NCBI GenBank assembly: GCA_046351595.1
Contig: JAXLYE010000002.1
Span: forward strand, 992,001 to 1,056,000
Length of the DNA stretch: 64,000 nucleotides
Direction of reading: 5' to 3'
DNA from: JAXLYE01 sp046351595
GTDB lineage: Bacteria > Myxococcota_A > Polyangia > Palsa-1104 > JAEUJZ01
Part shown: piece by piece, positions 30,443 to 46,421 of the stretch
Numbering within the stretch: the first letter of the stretch is position 1
Layout of the letters: each line of letters starts with the position of its first letter
Notes under the pieces: model-generated
Databases searched by the model: none
The model's input: the letters and a program-made list of their open reading frames with translations, nothing else
Told to the model about the DNA's origin: nothing
Program-made: the position numbers and the translations under genes

Positions 30443-32374
30443 ATGACGGTTGAGACCCCACCCATCCGCGTCCGTATCGTCGGTGCCACCGATGTCGGGC
30501 TGGTGCGCGAGCACAATGAGGACAACTTCCTCATCGTCGACCTCGACAGCAGTGAGTCCGACTTCAGCAAGACGCGCGAGTACGAGCTCGGGCGACGGGG
30601 AGCGCTTCTTGTCGTCTGCGACGGCATGGGCGGAGCCGCGGCGGGCGAGGTCGCGTCGCACATGGCGGTCGAGTCGATGCGGCGGCAGATGCTGCCGGCC
30701 GACTCCGAGCCCGAGGTCGCGCCGCCCGAGGCGTCGGCCGCGACGGACGCGTCGGCCGCGCCCGGTGCAAACGACCCGCCGCTTGCGGATCCCGACTTCC
30801 TGCGCATGTCGCGCAAGCTCCGCGACGCCGCGGTGCGCGCCAACCAGGAGATCTACGAGGCGGCCTGCGCCGACATCGCCAAGGCCGGCATGGGCACGAC
30901 GCTCACGGCGCTGCTCCTGCGCAAGTCGCAGGTCGTCGTCGCCCAGGTCGGCGACAGCCGCGCCTACGTCCTGCGAAAGGGGCGGCTCGTCCAGATCACC
31001 CACGATCAGTCGCTCGTCAACCAGCTCCTCGACAGCGGCCAGATCACGCCCGAGCAGGCCAAGCTCTTCGAGCACTCCAACGTCATCCTGCAGGCGCTCG
31101 GCGTCCAGGAGGACGTCGAGGTCGTGCTGTCGAGCGAGACGCTGCGGCAGGGCGATCGCATGCTGCTCTGCTCGGACGGCCTGGTCGGCGTAGTCACCGA
31201 CGAGGACATCCAGCACGTGATGAGCACCACCGAGGACCTCGGCGAGGCGGTGCGCAAGCTCATCGATCGGGCGCGCGACGCGGGCGGGCCCGACAACATC
31301 ACCGTGATCCTGGCCGAGGTGCTGGGCGACGGACTGCCGCCGCCGGGCCCGGACGAGCTGGTCCACTACCGGCCGATGCAGCTCGACGGCGATCGCCCGC
31401 CCGAGCGCCGCAACTGGGGCGCCGAGTACGGGTTCGCGCCGCCGCCGGGCAGCGGCCGGGATGCCGGCGCGGGGGCGCCCTCGTCGCGCTGGCTGTCACC
31501 GGTGACGCTGCTGGCCTTCGCCGCGGTGCTGGCGCTGGTGGTGACCGGGCTGGTGATCGCGCTCGTCGTGCTGCCGCCGCGGTCGCGCGAGGTGACGTGC
31601 CACATCACCAGCGAGCCACCGGGGCTGCTGCTGCTCGTCGACGATCGCATGATGGGGGCGGTGCAGCCGGGCGGCCTGGACGTCAAGCTCCTGCCCGGTG
31701 AGCGCCGGCTGGTCCTGCACGATCCGACGACCAACGCCCGCTCGGTGGCGCAGGGGGTCTCGGTGGTCGCGGGCCAGGCCTGCGCGCTGATGCTGCAGGG
31801 TCCGCAGCTGCCGACGGTTTCGGTGCTGCCGGATGCCGGGCGCGGCGCGCCGGATGGCGGGGCGGACGATCTGCGATCACCGGATGGCGGGGCGGACGCC
31901 GCGGTCGCGCCGACGCCGACGCCGACGCCGACCACGCCCGATGCGGCGACGGCCGACAGCACGCCTGATGAGGCGGAGGCCGGGCAGCAGACAGGTCCGC
32001 AGGCCGGCAAGCTCAAGCGCATCGCCAAGCGCAAGGTGCGCAAGCCCGTGAGCGGCACCGAGCCCGCGACGACCCCGCCGCCCGACAGCGGCACCCGGCC
32101 CGAGACGCCGGGCACCCCGCCGGAGCCCGGCACCGGCAGCACGCCGCCGCCCGCCGGCGACACGCAGGCGACGCCGAAGTCGACGCCGGTCCCCACGCCG
32201 GACAAGCCGGCGGACAAGCCGGCCGAAAAGCCCGCGGACAAGCCGGTGGACAAGCCGGTCGAGAAGCCGGCGGACAAGCCGGCCGACAAGCCCGTGGACA
32301 AGCCGGTCGAGAAGCCCGCGGACAAGCCCGCCGACAAAGCCGTACCTGCACCGGCGAGCAGCCCCGCTCCCTGA
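30443..32374 (+). CDS. PP2C-type Ser/Thr phosphatase with membrane anchor and repeat tail
   Basis: A 643-residue protein. Residues 8-290 form a PPM/PP2C domain with metal-binding motifs GLVREHNEDNF (19-29), VVCDGMGGAAAGEVAS (57-72), GMGTTLTALLL, QVGDSRAYVLR, LCSDGLVGVV and GGPDNITVIL. A loop insert with Ser/Ala/Asp lies at about 82-112. A single membrane segment (about 350-376) is followed by a PEGA-like domain (HITSEPPGLLLLVDDRMMG). The end is a Pro/Lys/Asp tail of 12 tetrapeptides of the KPADKPVD type. The phosphatase domain would face the cytosol and the tail the cell wall side. It probably opposes kinases read by the FHA protein encoded upstream. Confidence 0.93.
   Translation: MTVETPPIRVRIVGATDVGLVREHNEDNFLIVDLDSSESDFSKTREYELGRRGALLVVCDGMGGAAAGEVASHMAVESMRRQMLPADSEPEVAPPEASAATDASAAPGANDPPLADPDFLRMSRKLRDAAVRANQEIYEAACADIAKAGMGTTLTALLLRKSQVVVAQVGDSRAYVLRKGRLVQITHDQSLVNQLLDSGQITPEQAKLFEHSNVILQALGVQEDVEVVLSSETLRQGDRMLLCSDGLVGVVTDEDIQHVMSTTEDLGEAVRKLIDRARDAGGPDNITVILAEVLGDGLPPPGPDELVHYRPMQLDGDRPPERRNWGAEYGFAPPPGSGRDAGAGAPSSRWLSPVTLLAFAAVLALVVTGLVIALVVLPPRSREVTCHITSEPPGLLLLVDDRMMGAVQPGGLDVKLLPGERRLVLHDPTTNARSVAQGVSVVAGQACALMLQGPQLPTVSVLPDAGRGAPDGGADDLRSPDGGADAAVAPTPTPTPTTPDAATADSTPDEAEAGQQTGPQAGKLKRIAKRKVRKPVSGTEPATTPPPDSGTRPETPGTPPEPGTGSTPPPAGDTQATPKSTPVPTPDKPADKPAEKPADKPVDKPVEKPADKPADKPVDKPVEKPADKPADKAVPAPASSPAP
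32201..32344. repeat. 12-bp degenerate tandem repeat, twelve copies, in the PP2C gene
   Basis: Twelve units of the form GACAAGCCGGNN encode Asp/Glu-Lys-Pro-Ala/Val in a wall-spanning-type tail. The unit is a multiple of three, so copy number can change without frameshift. Confidence 0.9.
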
Positions 32375-32619
32375 ACCGCTCTCTAATAAGTTAGGGCCCC
32401 GGACTCGGTCTAGCGACCGACCCGCGCGGGAGCGCACGGCGGGGAAGCTCGTCGGTTTTTCTCGACGAGGGAGCGCGGGAAGGCGCCGCCTGGTCGGTAT
32501 CTGATTGCCGGCACAGAGCGTCGGCGACCCCGTAGGAAGCGCGGCGCGCGGTCCATCGAGCATCGACCCGATGCAGCAAAAAAGTCCTCTCGCGAGCGGG
32601 CGATCGGCCGGGTCCGCCC

Positions 32620-32710
32620 CGATCGGCCGTAACGAACAGCCATAACGATCGGCTGTAGCGATCGGCCGCAACGACCAGCCGTAGCGATCGGCCGTACCGA
32701 TCAGCTGGTA
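32620..32710. repeat. 13-bp tandem repeat array, seven copies (iteron-like)
   Basis: Seven consecutive 13-mers with core CGATCGGCCGTAA: units 1, 3, 4 and 6 keep CGATCGG, units 2, 5 and 7 vary (CGAACAG, CGACCAG, CGATCAG). The 13-bp period is not a multiple of three, so it is not a coding repeat. An isolated CGATCGGCCG lies 19 bp upstream. It is placed about 200 bp before the tRNA-ribosomal promoter. Confidence 0.9.
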
Positions 32711-32912
32711 CCGCAAGATGTTCTTGCGCCCCGACCACGAACTTCTGTATTTTCAGAGCGTTCGCTGATCCGGAAGCAGTCCGCCCATTTCCGCCGTCGC
32801 AATCCCTGCGTACTCGCGGCGCACGCCAGCTGGAAATCCCGAGCGTGTGACATGGGTATACGAGCAAGCAGGCCCGTCGCGTGTCGTATCAGCGACGACG
32901 AAGAAAAAACGC

Positions 32913-32941
32913 TTGACAGTAAATATGCGAGGCGATACTAC
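32913..32941 (+). promoter_or_regulatory. Sigma-70 promoter of the tRNA-rpmG-secE-nusG operon
   Basis: A perfect -35 TTGACA (32913-32918) is followed after 17 bases by TACTAC (32936-32941). It lies 26 bp before tRNA-Thr in an AT-enriched patch, where a strong housekeeping promoter is expected. Confidence 0.75.
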
Positions 32942-32967
32942 TCGCAGCCTCGTAGCCGGTGACGCTT

Positions 32968-33040
32968 GCTGGCGTAGCTCACTTGGTAGAGCAGCTGACT
33001 TGTAATCAGCAGGCAGCGGGTTCGATTCCCGCCGCCAGCT
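32968..33040 (+). tRNA. tRNA-Thr (anticodon TGT)
   Basis: A 73-nt cloverleaf: acceptor GCTGGCG/CGCCAGC, D-arm GCTC..GAGC, anticodon stem GCTGA/TCAGC with loop CTTGTAA (anticodon TGT at 33001-33003), T-arm GCGGG-TTCGATT-CCCGC. CCA is not encoded. First gene of the tRNA cluster and reads ACN codons, mainly ACA. Confidence 0.97.
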
Positions 33041-33131
33041 CTTTGATAAAGAAGATGCCCGAGTCATGGATTGCCGGGAAAGAGGCCCGGACGGTTCCGT
33101 GCTGACCTACCGCGATCCGTGTTCTTGTCTT

Positions 33132-33217
<86 letters not shown>

Positions 33218-33230
33218 CTTAATAAGCCTT

Positions 33231-33303
33231 GCGGGTGTAGCTCAGCTGGTAGAGCTCTAGCCTTCCAAGCTAGATGTCGCGGGTTCGAATCCCGTCGCCC
33301 GCT
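33231..33303 (+). tRNA. tRNA-Gly (anticodon TCC)
   Basis: A 73-nt cloverleaf with acceptor GCGGGTG/CGCCCGC, anticodon stem CTAGC/GCTAG and loop CTTCCAA (anticodon TCC at 33264-33266), and a T-arm with TTCGAAT. CCA is not encoded. The order Thr-Tyr-Gly-Thr matches the conserved cluster before tufB in many bacteria. Confidence 0.97.
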
Positions 33304-33373
33304 TCCCTAGCTGGCCATCCACATCGTTCTGATTCGCTGATTCCGAAGTTCATTGTGCGTTGCTGAAAGAACT

Positions 33374-33446
<73 letters not shown>

Positions 33447-33510
33447 CTTCGAACAACACAACCGACCAAGAACTTGTCGACCGCGGTGCGGTTGATACGA
33501 GGGTAGAGAG

Positions 33511-33672
33511 ATGGCTCGCGGAAATCGAGTGCTAGTGACGCTTGAGTGTACCGTTTGCAAGCGGCGCAACTACCACACCAACAAGAACAAGCGGACCACG
33601 CCGGACAAGCTGCAGTTCAACAAGTACTGCAAGTGGTGCCGCAAGGCGACCTCCCACAAAGAGACGAAGTAG
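33511..33672 (+). CDS. rpmG: 50S ribosomal protein L33
   Basis: A short 53-residue protein beginning MARGNRVLVTLECTVCKRRNY. It has two Cys-x2-Cys knuckles (CTVC and CKWC), so it is the zinc-binding (C+) form of L33, located near the E site of the large subunit. GAGGGTAGAGAG just before the ATG supplies the ribosome-binding site. It lies between tRNA-Thr and tRNA-Trp, the conserved place in many bacteria (usually after tuf, which is missing here). Confidence 0.96.
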   Translation: MARGNRVLVTLECTVCKRRNYHTNKNKRTTPDKLQFNKYCKWCRKATSHKETK

Positions 33673-33831
33673 CGCAGGCGCCGGACGGGTTCGCTGCGGC
33701 GGGCTGTTGGCCTCTTCAAAAGACCAGCGCACACGGTCTGTAACGACCTGACCGGCCCCGCGGACCGACGGACGGCTCTTGAAACGGATGACGGCGACCG
33801 GTACCGATATGATGACCGGTGCTATTTGAAT

Positions 33832-33905
33832 AGGCCAGTAGCTCGAACTGGTAGAGCAGCGGACTCCAAATCCGCGGGTTGGGGGTTCGAATCCCTCCTG
33901 GCCTG
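33832..33905 (+). tRNA. tRNA-Trp (anticodon CCA)
   Basis: A 74-nt cloverleaf: acceptor AGGCCAG/CTGGCCT, D-arm GCTC with an 11-base loop region, anticodon stem GCGGA/TCCGC with loop CTCCAAA (CCA at 33866-33868), T-arm with TTCGAAT. CCA is not encoded. It stands directly before secE, as in most Proteobacteria. Confidence 0.97.
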
Positions 33906-33963
33906 CTTCTTCAAGCCCTGCCACCGCTGACCCATCGAGAAAGACGGAGAACAGGACAGGACG

Positions 33964-34317
33964 ATGGAACGGAAGTGGGTCCACCTTCTCTATGCAGTGG
34001 CGGGCGTGGCTCTCGTCTACTTGCTCAAGCAGACTACCGAGTGGGTCTGGAGCTACTTCGGAAAGCCCAAGCCGCTTGTCGTTTACGCTGCGTCCATCCT
34101 GGTCGCGGGCGTGACCGCTTGGTGGGCCTGGCGCAATGAAGAAATCTTCGGGCTTGCCTCGGAGTGTGTCACAGAGCTGGGCAAGGTAGCTTGGCCAACC
34201 CGGCAAGAGACAATGGCAGCTACGTTGGTAGTCATCGTGACCGTCATAATCGCCTCCGTGTTCCTTGGCGTCTTCGACGCCACGTGGGCGTTTGTGTCGG
34301 GCGTGCTCTTTAGCTGA
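33964..34317 (+). CDS. secE: Preprotein translocase subunit SecE
   Basis: An inner-membrane part of the SecYEG channel. The 117-residue protein has three membrane segments: about 7-22, 38-57 and 84-108. The SecE signature ELGKVAWPTRQETMAATLVVI (cytosolic amphipathic helix and third segment, about 71-91) is well conserved. Like E. coli SecE, and unlike the short single-segment form, it carries two extra N-terminal segments. Downstream nusG is 32 bp away, the standard secE-nusG pair. The partner secY is in this window at 57475. Confidence 0.96.
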   Translation: MERKWVHLLYAVAGVALVYLLKQTTEWVWSYFGKPKPLVVYAASILVAGVTAWWAWRNEEIFGLASECVTELGKVAWPTRQETMAATLVVIVTVIIASVFLGVFDATWAFVSGVLFS

Positions 34318-34349
34318 CACGGACTCTTGTCTAGCCGGCGGGGAACAGA

Positions 34350-34877
34350 ATGGCGCTCAAGTGGTACGTCGTGCACACTTACTCGGGCCACGAAAACAAG
34401 GCCCGGCTGGCGCTACAAGAGCGTGTCAAGCAGATGGCCATGGACAGTGAGTTCGGCCAGATTCTGATTCCAACAGAGTCTGTGCTGGAGATGGTCAAGG
34501 GCCAGAAGCGGACGACTACGCGCAAGTTTTACCCCGGGTACATCTTCGTTCAGATGGAGCTGAACGAGCGCACCTATCACCTCGTCAAGAACACGGCCAA
34601 GGTGACCGGATTCCTGGGCGGTACGCACCCGGTCCCGGTCAACGAGAAGGACATCGCCGCGATCAACTCGCAGATGTCCGAGGGCGCGCAGAAGCCCAAG
34701 CCGCGCGTCTCCTTCGACGAGGGCGAGCAGGTCCGCGTCATCGATGGCCCGTTCGCCAACTTCACCGGCATCGTCGACGAGGTCAAGGCCGAGAAGCAGA
34801 AGGTCAAGGTCCGCGTCTCGATCTTCGGACGCGCCACGGCGGTCGAGCTCGACTTCGCGCAGGTCGAGAAGGCCTAG
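34350..34877 (+). CDS. nusG: Transcription termination/antitermination factor NusG
   Basis: NusG binds RNA polymerase and links it to Rho or the ribosome. The 175-residue protein has the N-terminal NGN domain (KWYVVHTYSGHENKARLALQ; RKFYPGYIFVQMEL) and the C-terminal KOW domain (DEGEQVRVIDGPFANFTGIVDEV, read in parts). No domain insertion is present. It lies in the conserved order secE-nusG-rplK, with a 205-bp spacer before rplK that is longer than the other spacers here and may hold regulatory RNA. Confidence 0.97.
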   Translation: MALKWYVVHTYSGHENKARLALQERVKQMAMDSEFGQILIPTESVLEMVKGQKRTTTRKFYPGYIFVQMELNERTYHLVKNTAKVTGFLGGTHPVPVNEKDIAAINSQMSEGAQKPKPRVSFDEGEQVRVIDGPFANFTGIVDEVKAEKQKVKVRVSIFGRATAVELDFAQVEKA

Positions 34878-34993
34878 CCGTCTCGCCCAACCGCCCCCAT
34901 CGCGAAGAGTCAGGCCGATCGCGAAGGCGTCTAATCGAAAGAACTTGATCGCTCGCCAAATGTGTGCCATATGGGCGGTCCGCGCTGGCAACC

Positions 34994-35008
34994 AGGTCGC
35001 GCCGACCT
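34994..35008 (+). other. Small hairpin in the nusG-rplK spacer
   Basis: AGGTCG and CGACCT form a 6-bp stem with a 3-base loop, 75 bp before rplK. L1 or L11 feedback sites commonly lie upstream of rplK, but I cannot match this to the L1-binding consensus. A weak TTGATC-17-CATATG (34945-34973) could be a promoter. Confidence 0.3.
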
Positions 35009-35082
35009 GAAAGCCCCAAGAAGACATCTCCGGCACCGGGCATCCCGCAGGCCAGCGGCAGAGAGCTAGAGGCAGGTACAAG

Positions 35083-35526
35083 ATGGCAAAGAAAGTAACT
35101 GGCTTCATCAAGCTGCAGATCCAGGCCGGCAAGGCCAACCCCTCGCCGCCGGTCGGTCCGGCTCTCGGCCAGCACGGCGTGAACATCATGGAGTTCTGCA
35201 AGTCCTTCAATGCCCGGACGCAGAACATGGAAGCCATGATGATCCCCGTCGTCATCACGGTCTTCTCGGATCGCTCGTTCACCTTCATCACCAAGACGCC
35301 GCCGACCCCGGTCCTCATCAAGAAGGCCGCGGGCCTGAGCCTGCAGAAGAAGCCGGGCAGCGGCTCGAAGGTGCCGAACAAGATCAAGGTGGGCTCGATC
35401 AACCGCAAGCAGGTGCGCGAGATCGCCCAGCAGAAGATCCAGGATCTCAACACCACGAACATCGAGTCGGCCATGCGCTCGGTCGCGGGCACGGCGCGCT
35501 CGATGGGCATCGACGTAGTGGACTGA
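35083..35526 (+). CDS. rplK: 50S ribosomal protein L11
   Basis: The 147-residue protein of the GTPase-associated centre. It has the N-terminal FIKLQIQAGKANPSPPVGPALGQHGVNIMEF (read in parts) with the proline-rich thiostrepton-related helix, and the C-terminal rRNA-binding KVGSINRKQVREIAQQKIQDLN. Length and motifs are typical. GAGGCAGG lies upstream of the ATG. It is followed by rplA after 140 bp. Confidence 0.97.
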   Translation: MAKKVTGFIKLQIQAGKANPSPPVGPALGQHGVNIMEFCKSFNARTQNMEAMMIPVVITVFSDRSFTFITKTPPTPVLIKKAAGLSLQKKPGSGSKVPNKIKVGSINRKQVREIAQQKIQDLNTTNIESAMRSVAGTARSMGIDVVD

Positions 35527-35585
35527 TGGACGACCTGCACCTGGCGCCGCCGCGCTGACATGCAGGCAGGCAGCCGGGCCCGGGT

Positions 35586-35602
35586 CGACGTCTCAGACGT
35601 CG
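35586..35602 (+). other. 17-bp palindrome in the rplK-rplA spacer
   Basis: CGACGTCT and AGACGTCG are perfect inverted repeats around one C. As RNA this makes a 6-bp stem with a 5-base loop. Its place before rplA suggests a translational control element or a DNA operator; nothing proves either. Confidence 0.5.
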
Positions 35603-35666
35603 CGCATACCGCAGCGGATGCGGGAGATGACGGGGCCTCTGCCTCGGAGTCGTCAGGAGATACACG

Positions 35667-36386
35667 ATGGCCAAGGTATCCAAGAAGTACGGAGCTGCGC
35701 TCAAGCAGATCGACCGCGAGAAGCGCTACTCCATGGACGAGGGGTTCGCGCTGATCCCGAAGCTGAAGATCTCGGCGAAGTTCGACGAAACCGTCGATCT
35801 CGCGGTGCGCCTCGGCGTGGATCCGAAGCACGCGGACCAGATGGTGCGCGGCGCGGTCAACCTGCCGCACGGCACCGGCAAGAGCGTGCGCATCGTGGTC
35901 TTCGCCAAGGGCGACAAGGCCAAGGAGGCGCAGGAGGCCGGCGCGGACGTGGTCGGCGCCGAGGATCTGGTCGCGCGCATCCAGAACGAGAACTGGCTCG
36001 AGTTCGACGCGGCGGTCGCCACCCCGGACATGATGGCGCTGATCGGCCGCATCGCTCGCATCCTCGGCCCGCGCGGCCTGATGCCGAACCCCAAGGTCGG
36101 CACGGTCACCGCGGACGTGGCCAAGGCGGTCCGCGAGCTCAAAGGCGGCCGTGTCGAGTTCCGCGTCGAGAAGGCGGGCATCGTGCACGCCCCCATCGGC
36201 AAGGTTTCCTTCGGTCCGCAGAAGCTCCTTGAGAACGCGCGCGCGCTCATCGAGCTCCTCCTCAAGCTCAAGCCCTCGACGGCCAAGGGGCAGTACGTCA
36301 AGTCCATCGCGGTTTCGACGACGATGGGCCCCGGCCTGAAGCTTGATATCAACGAAATCCAGCAGAGCTTGGCCACGGCCAAGTAG
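35667..36386 (+). CDS. rplA: 50S ribosomal protein L1
   Basis: A 239-residue protein of the L1 stalk, which moves E-site tRNA; in other bacteria it represses its own operon by binding the mRNA. Domain I is split by domain II as usual: VDLAVRLGVDPKHADQMVRGAVNLPHGTGK at the start, the RILGPRGLMPNPKVGTVT signature in the middle, and the C-terminal FGPQKLLENARALIELLLKLKP. TCAGGAGATACACG before the ATG supplies the ribosome-binding site. Confidence 0.97.
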   Translation: MAKVSKKYGAALKQIDREKRYSMDEGFALIPKLKISAKFDETVDLAVRLGVDPKHADQMVRGAVNLPHGTGKSVRIVVFAKGDKAKEAQEAGADVVGAEDLVARIQNENWLEFDAAVATPDMMALIGRIARILGPRGLMPNPKVGTVTADVAKAVRELKGGRVEFRVEKAGIVHAPIGKVSFGPQKLLENARALIELLLKLKPSTAKGQYVKSIAVSTTMGPGLKLDINEIQQSLATAK

Positions 36387-36448
36387 AACGTCCCAGACAG
36401 CAGGCGCCTCCGGGCTTAAACGTCCTGCCGAGACACGGAGTCTTGGAG

Positions 36449-36973
36449 ATGGATCGGGCACAAAAAGAGCAGCAGATCGCTGAGCTGAAAGACAAGCTGA
36501 CCAAGAGCGTCGCAGTCCTTTTGGCGGACTACCGCGGCCTAACGGTGCCCGCGGTGACCTCGCTCCGTGAGGACTTCCGCAAGCAGCAGTGCGAGTACAA
36601 GGTGTACAAGAACACCTTGGTCAAGCTCGCCATCGCGGGTACGCCCATGGAGAAGATGGGCAAGTACCTCGAGGGCCCCACGGCGGTTGTTTTCGCCTGG
36701 GAGAGCCCCGCGGCTCCGGCCAAGGTAGCCAAGGAGTTCACCAAGGGCAACGACAAGCTCAAGGTGAAGGGCGGCTACCTCGACGGCAACGTCCTCGACG
36801 ACAAAGGCATGATCGGCACCGCCGACCTGCCCGGCAAGGACGAGATCCGCGCCTCGCTGCTCGCGACCCTGCAGGCGCCTGCGACGAACCTGGTGCGCAC
36901 GCTCAACGCGGCTGCGCAGAACTTTGTGTACCTCCTCGATGCCCGCCGGCGCGGGCAAGAGGGACAGGGCTGA
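36449..36973 (+). CDS. rplJ: 50S ribosomal protein L10
   Basis: The 174-residue stalk base that holds the L7/L12 dimers. The N-terminus shows KDKLTKSVAVLLADYRGLTVPAVTSLREDFR (read in parts) and the KVYKNTLVKLAI rRNA-binding segment; the C-terminal helix (LNAAAQNFVYLLDARR) binds L7/L12. I chose the ATG at 36449, which has GGAG eight bases before it, over an in-frame TTG at 36443. The 62-bp spacer from rplA is too short for a long L10 leader. Confidence 0.95.
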   Translation: MDRAQKEQQIAELKDKLTKSVAVLLADYRGLTVPAVTSLREDFRKQQCEYKVYKNTLVKLAIAGTPMEKMGKYLEGPTAVVFAWESPAAPAKVAKEFTKGNDKLKVKGGYLDGNVLDDKGMIGTADLPGKDEIRASLLATLQAPATNLVRTLNAAAQNFVYLLDARRRGQEGQG

Positions 36974-37006
36974 TCCTCCCAAGGACTCTCTAAGGAGCTG
37001 AAGAAA

Positions 37007-37396
37007 ATGGCCGACGCGAACATGGACCAGATTGTTGACCAGCTGTCCCACCTCTCGGTGATGCAGATCGCCCAGCTCACCAAGCTGCTCGAGGACAAGT
37101 GGGGCGTGAAGGCCGCCCCGGTGGCGGTTGCTGCAGGCCCGGCGGCCGGCGGCGCGGCTCCGGCGGCTGAGAAGCCGGCCGAGCAGACCGAGTTCACCGT
37201 GGTGCTCACGGGCGGTGGCGCCAACAAGATCGGCGTCATCAAGGTGGTCCGCGAGATCACCAGCCTGGGCCTGAAGGAGGCCAAGGACCTCGTCGACGGC
37301 GCTCCGAAGGAGCTCAAGGCCGGCGTGTCCAAGGATGAGGCTGAGGCGATCAAGAAGAAGATCACCGAGGCCGGCGGTACGGTCGACGTTAAGTAA
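37007..37396 (+). CDS. rplL: 50S ribosomal protein L7/L12
   Basis: A 129-residue stalk protein that recruits translational GTPases. It has the N-terminal dimerisation helices (DQIVDQLSHLSVMQIAQLTKLLED), an Ala/Gly/Pro hinge (about 45-62) and the C-terminal domain with KIGVIKVVREITSLGLKEAKDLVDG (read in parts) and EAEAIKKKITEAGGTVDVK. CTAAGGAGCTG precedes the ATG. It is followed by a perfect inverted repeat and the rpoB leader. Confidence 0.97.
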   Translation: MADANMDQIVDQLSHLSVMQIAQLTKLLEDKWGVKAAPVAVAAGPAAGGAAPAAEKPAEQTEFTVVLTGGGANKIGVIKVVREITSLGLKEAKDLVDGAPKELKAGVSKDEAEAIKKKITEAGGTVDVK

Positions 37397-37406
37397 AGGT
37401 CGAAGC

Positions 37407-37438
37407 AGGCGCGCCGCTGGTGTGTCCACGGCGCGCCT
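37407..37438 (+). other. Perfect inverted repeat after rplL
   Basis: AGGCGCGCCG and CGGCGCGCCT form a 10-bp perfect stem around a 12-base loop. No T run follows, so it looks like an attenuator or RNase processing site that tunes rpoBC relative to rplJL, as known for the rplL-rpoB gap in E. coli. Confidence 0.7.
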
Positions 37439-37477
37439 CGCATCGTCCCCCAGAAATGGTGCCTAACTCCTATCCGT

Positions 37478-37552
37478 AGGGCCCCAGAGAAGGCTCGCAG
37501 GGAAACGTGTAGTTTCCTGTGGGCCCTTCCTCATTTGTGGATCCTGCGAGCC
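37478..37552 (+). promoter_or_regulatory. rpoB leader with mutually exclusive RNA stems
   Basis: Structure 1: outer stem AGGGCCC (37478-37484) with GGGCCCT (37521-37527), enclosing hairpin CAGGGAAAC (37498-37506) with GTTTCCTG (37512-37519). Structure 2: GGCTCGCAGG (37492-37501) pairs perfectly with CCTGCGAGCC (37543-37552). The two share bases 37498-37501 and cross, so they exclude each other. The region ends 38 bp before the rpoB ATG. Confidence 0.55.
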
Positions 37553-37590
37553 AGACGCGCCTCGCTACGAGGGGAGAGAAAGGATCTCGG

Positions 37591-41775
<4,185 letters not shown>

Positions 41776-41819
41776 TTGCGGCGAAGCTCGCCTGGATCGA
41801 AGATGACTGCCCGGCCCCG

Positions 41820-41847
41820 TGAGGCGCGGCTCGCATGCCGCGCCTCA
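41820..41847 (+). other. Strong hairpin in the rpoB-rpoC spacer
   Basis: TGAGGCGCGGC and GCCGCGCCTCA form an 11-bp perfect stem with a 6-base loop; an outer GGCCC/GGGCC (41813-41817 with 41856-41860) extends it. There is no T tract. It is probably an mRNA processing or stability element between the two polymerase genes. Confidence 0.75.
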
Positions 41848-41883
41848 TGCTCATAGGGCCGCAAATCCGCAGAGGAGAATCTC

Positions 41884-46245
<4,362 letters not shown>

Positions 46246-46277
46246 CCTCGAAAACCTGGTTCACCGAGAGAAACGCT

Positions 46278-46323
46278 GAGGGCGCGATCTTTTTGTTGAC
46301 TGGATATGCGCCCTCCGTATACT
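46278..46323 (+). promoter_or_regulatory. Strong sigma-70 promoter of the rpsL operon, with inverted repeat
   Basis: TTGACT (46296-46301), 16 bases, TATACT (46318-46323). Inverted repeat GAGGGCGC (46278-46285) / GCGCCCTC (46308-46315) encloses the -35 box and ends just before the -10 box, so it could be an operator or a stem in read-through rpoC transcripts. Confidence 0.75.
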
Positions 46324-46373
46324 GCGCTTCTCTTTCTGCACACAGAAGTAGCGTGCTTTCACGGCTTTAGGCC

Positions 46374-46411
46374 CAGCTTTTAGGGCCCACGTTCAGGGCT
46401 CAGCTTTTAGG
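46374..46411 (+). repeat. Duplicated motif in the rpsL leader
   Basis: CAGCTTTTAGG occurs at 46374-46384 and 46401-46411, just before the ribosome-binding site (AGGAAGAG). GGCCC/GGGCC (46370-46374 with 46383-46387) can form a small hairpin around the first copy. Possible site of translational feedback by a product of the operon. Confidence 0.55.
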
Positions 46412-46421
46412 AAGAGATCGG

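Larger units (their letters stand above)
32375..32967. other. Gene-free region upstream of the tRNA/ribosomal cluster
   Basis: Nearly 600 bp with no ORF I can support. It holds a 13-bp tandem repeat array (32620-32710) and a TTGACA promoter (32913-32941) for the tRNA operon. G+C falls towards the promoter. I see no hairpin with a T tract behind the PP2C stop. Confidence 0.75.

Noticed and set aside
32620..32710. CRISPR array
   Set aside because: Units are 13 bp and contiguous with no unique spacers, so this is a simple tandem repeat.
34945..34973. Promoter before rplK (TTGATC-17-CATATG)
   Set aside because: The -10 match is too poor to list as a separate promoter; mentioned only with the spacer hairpin.
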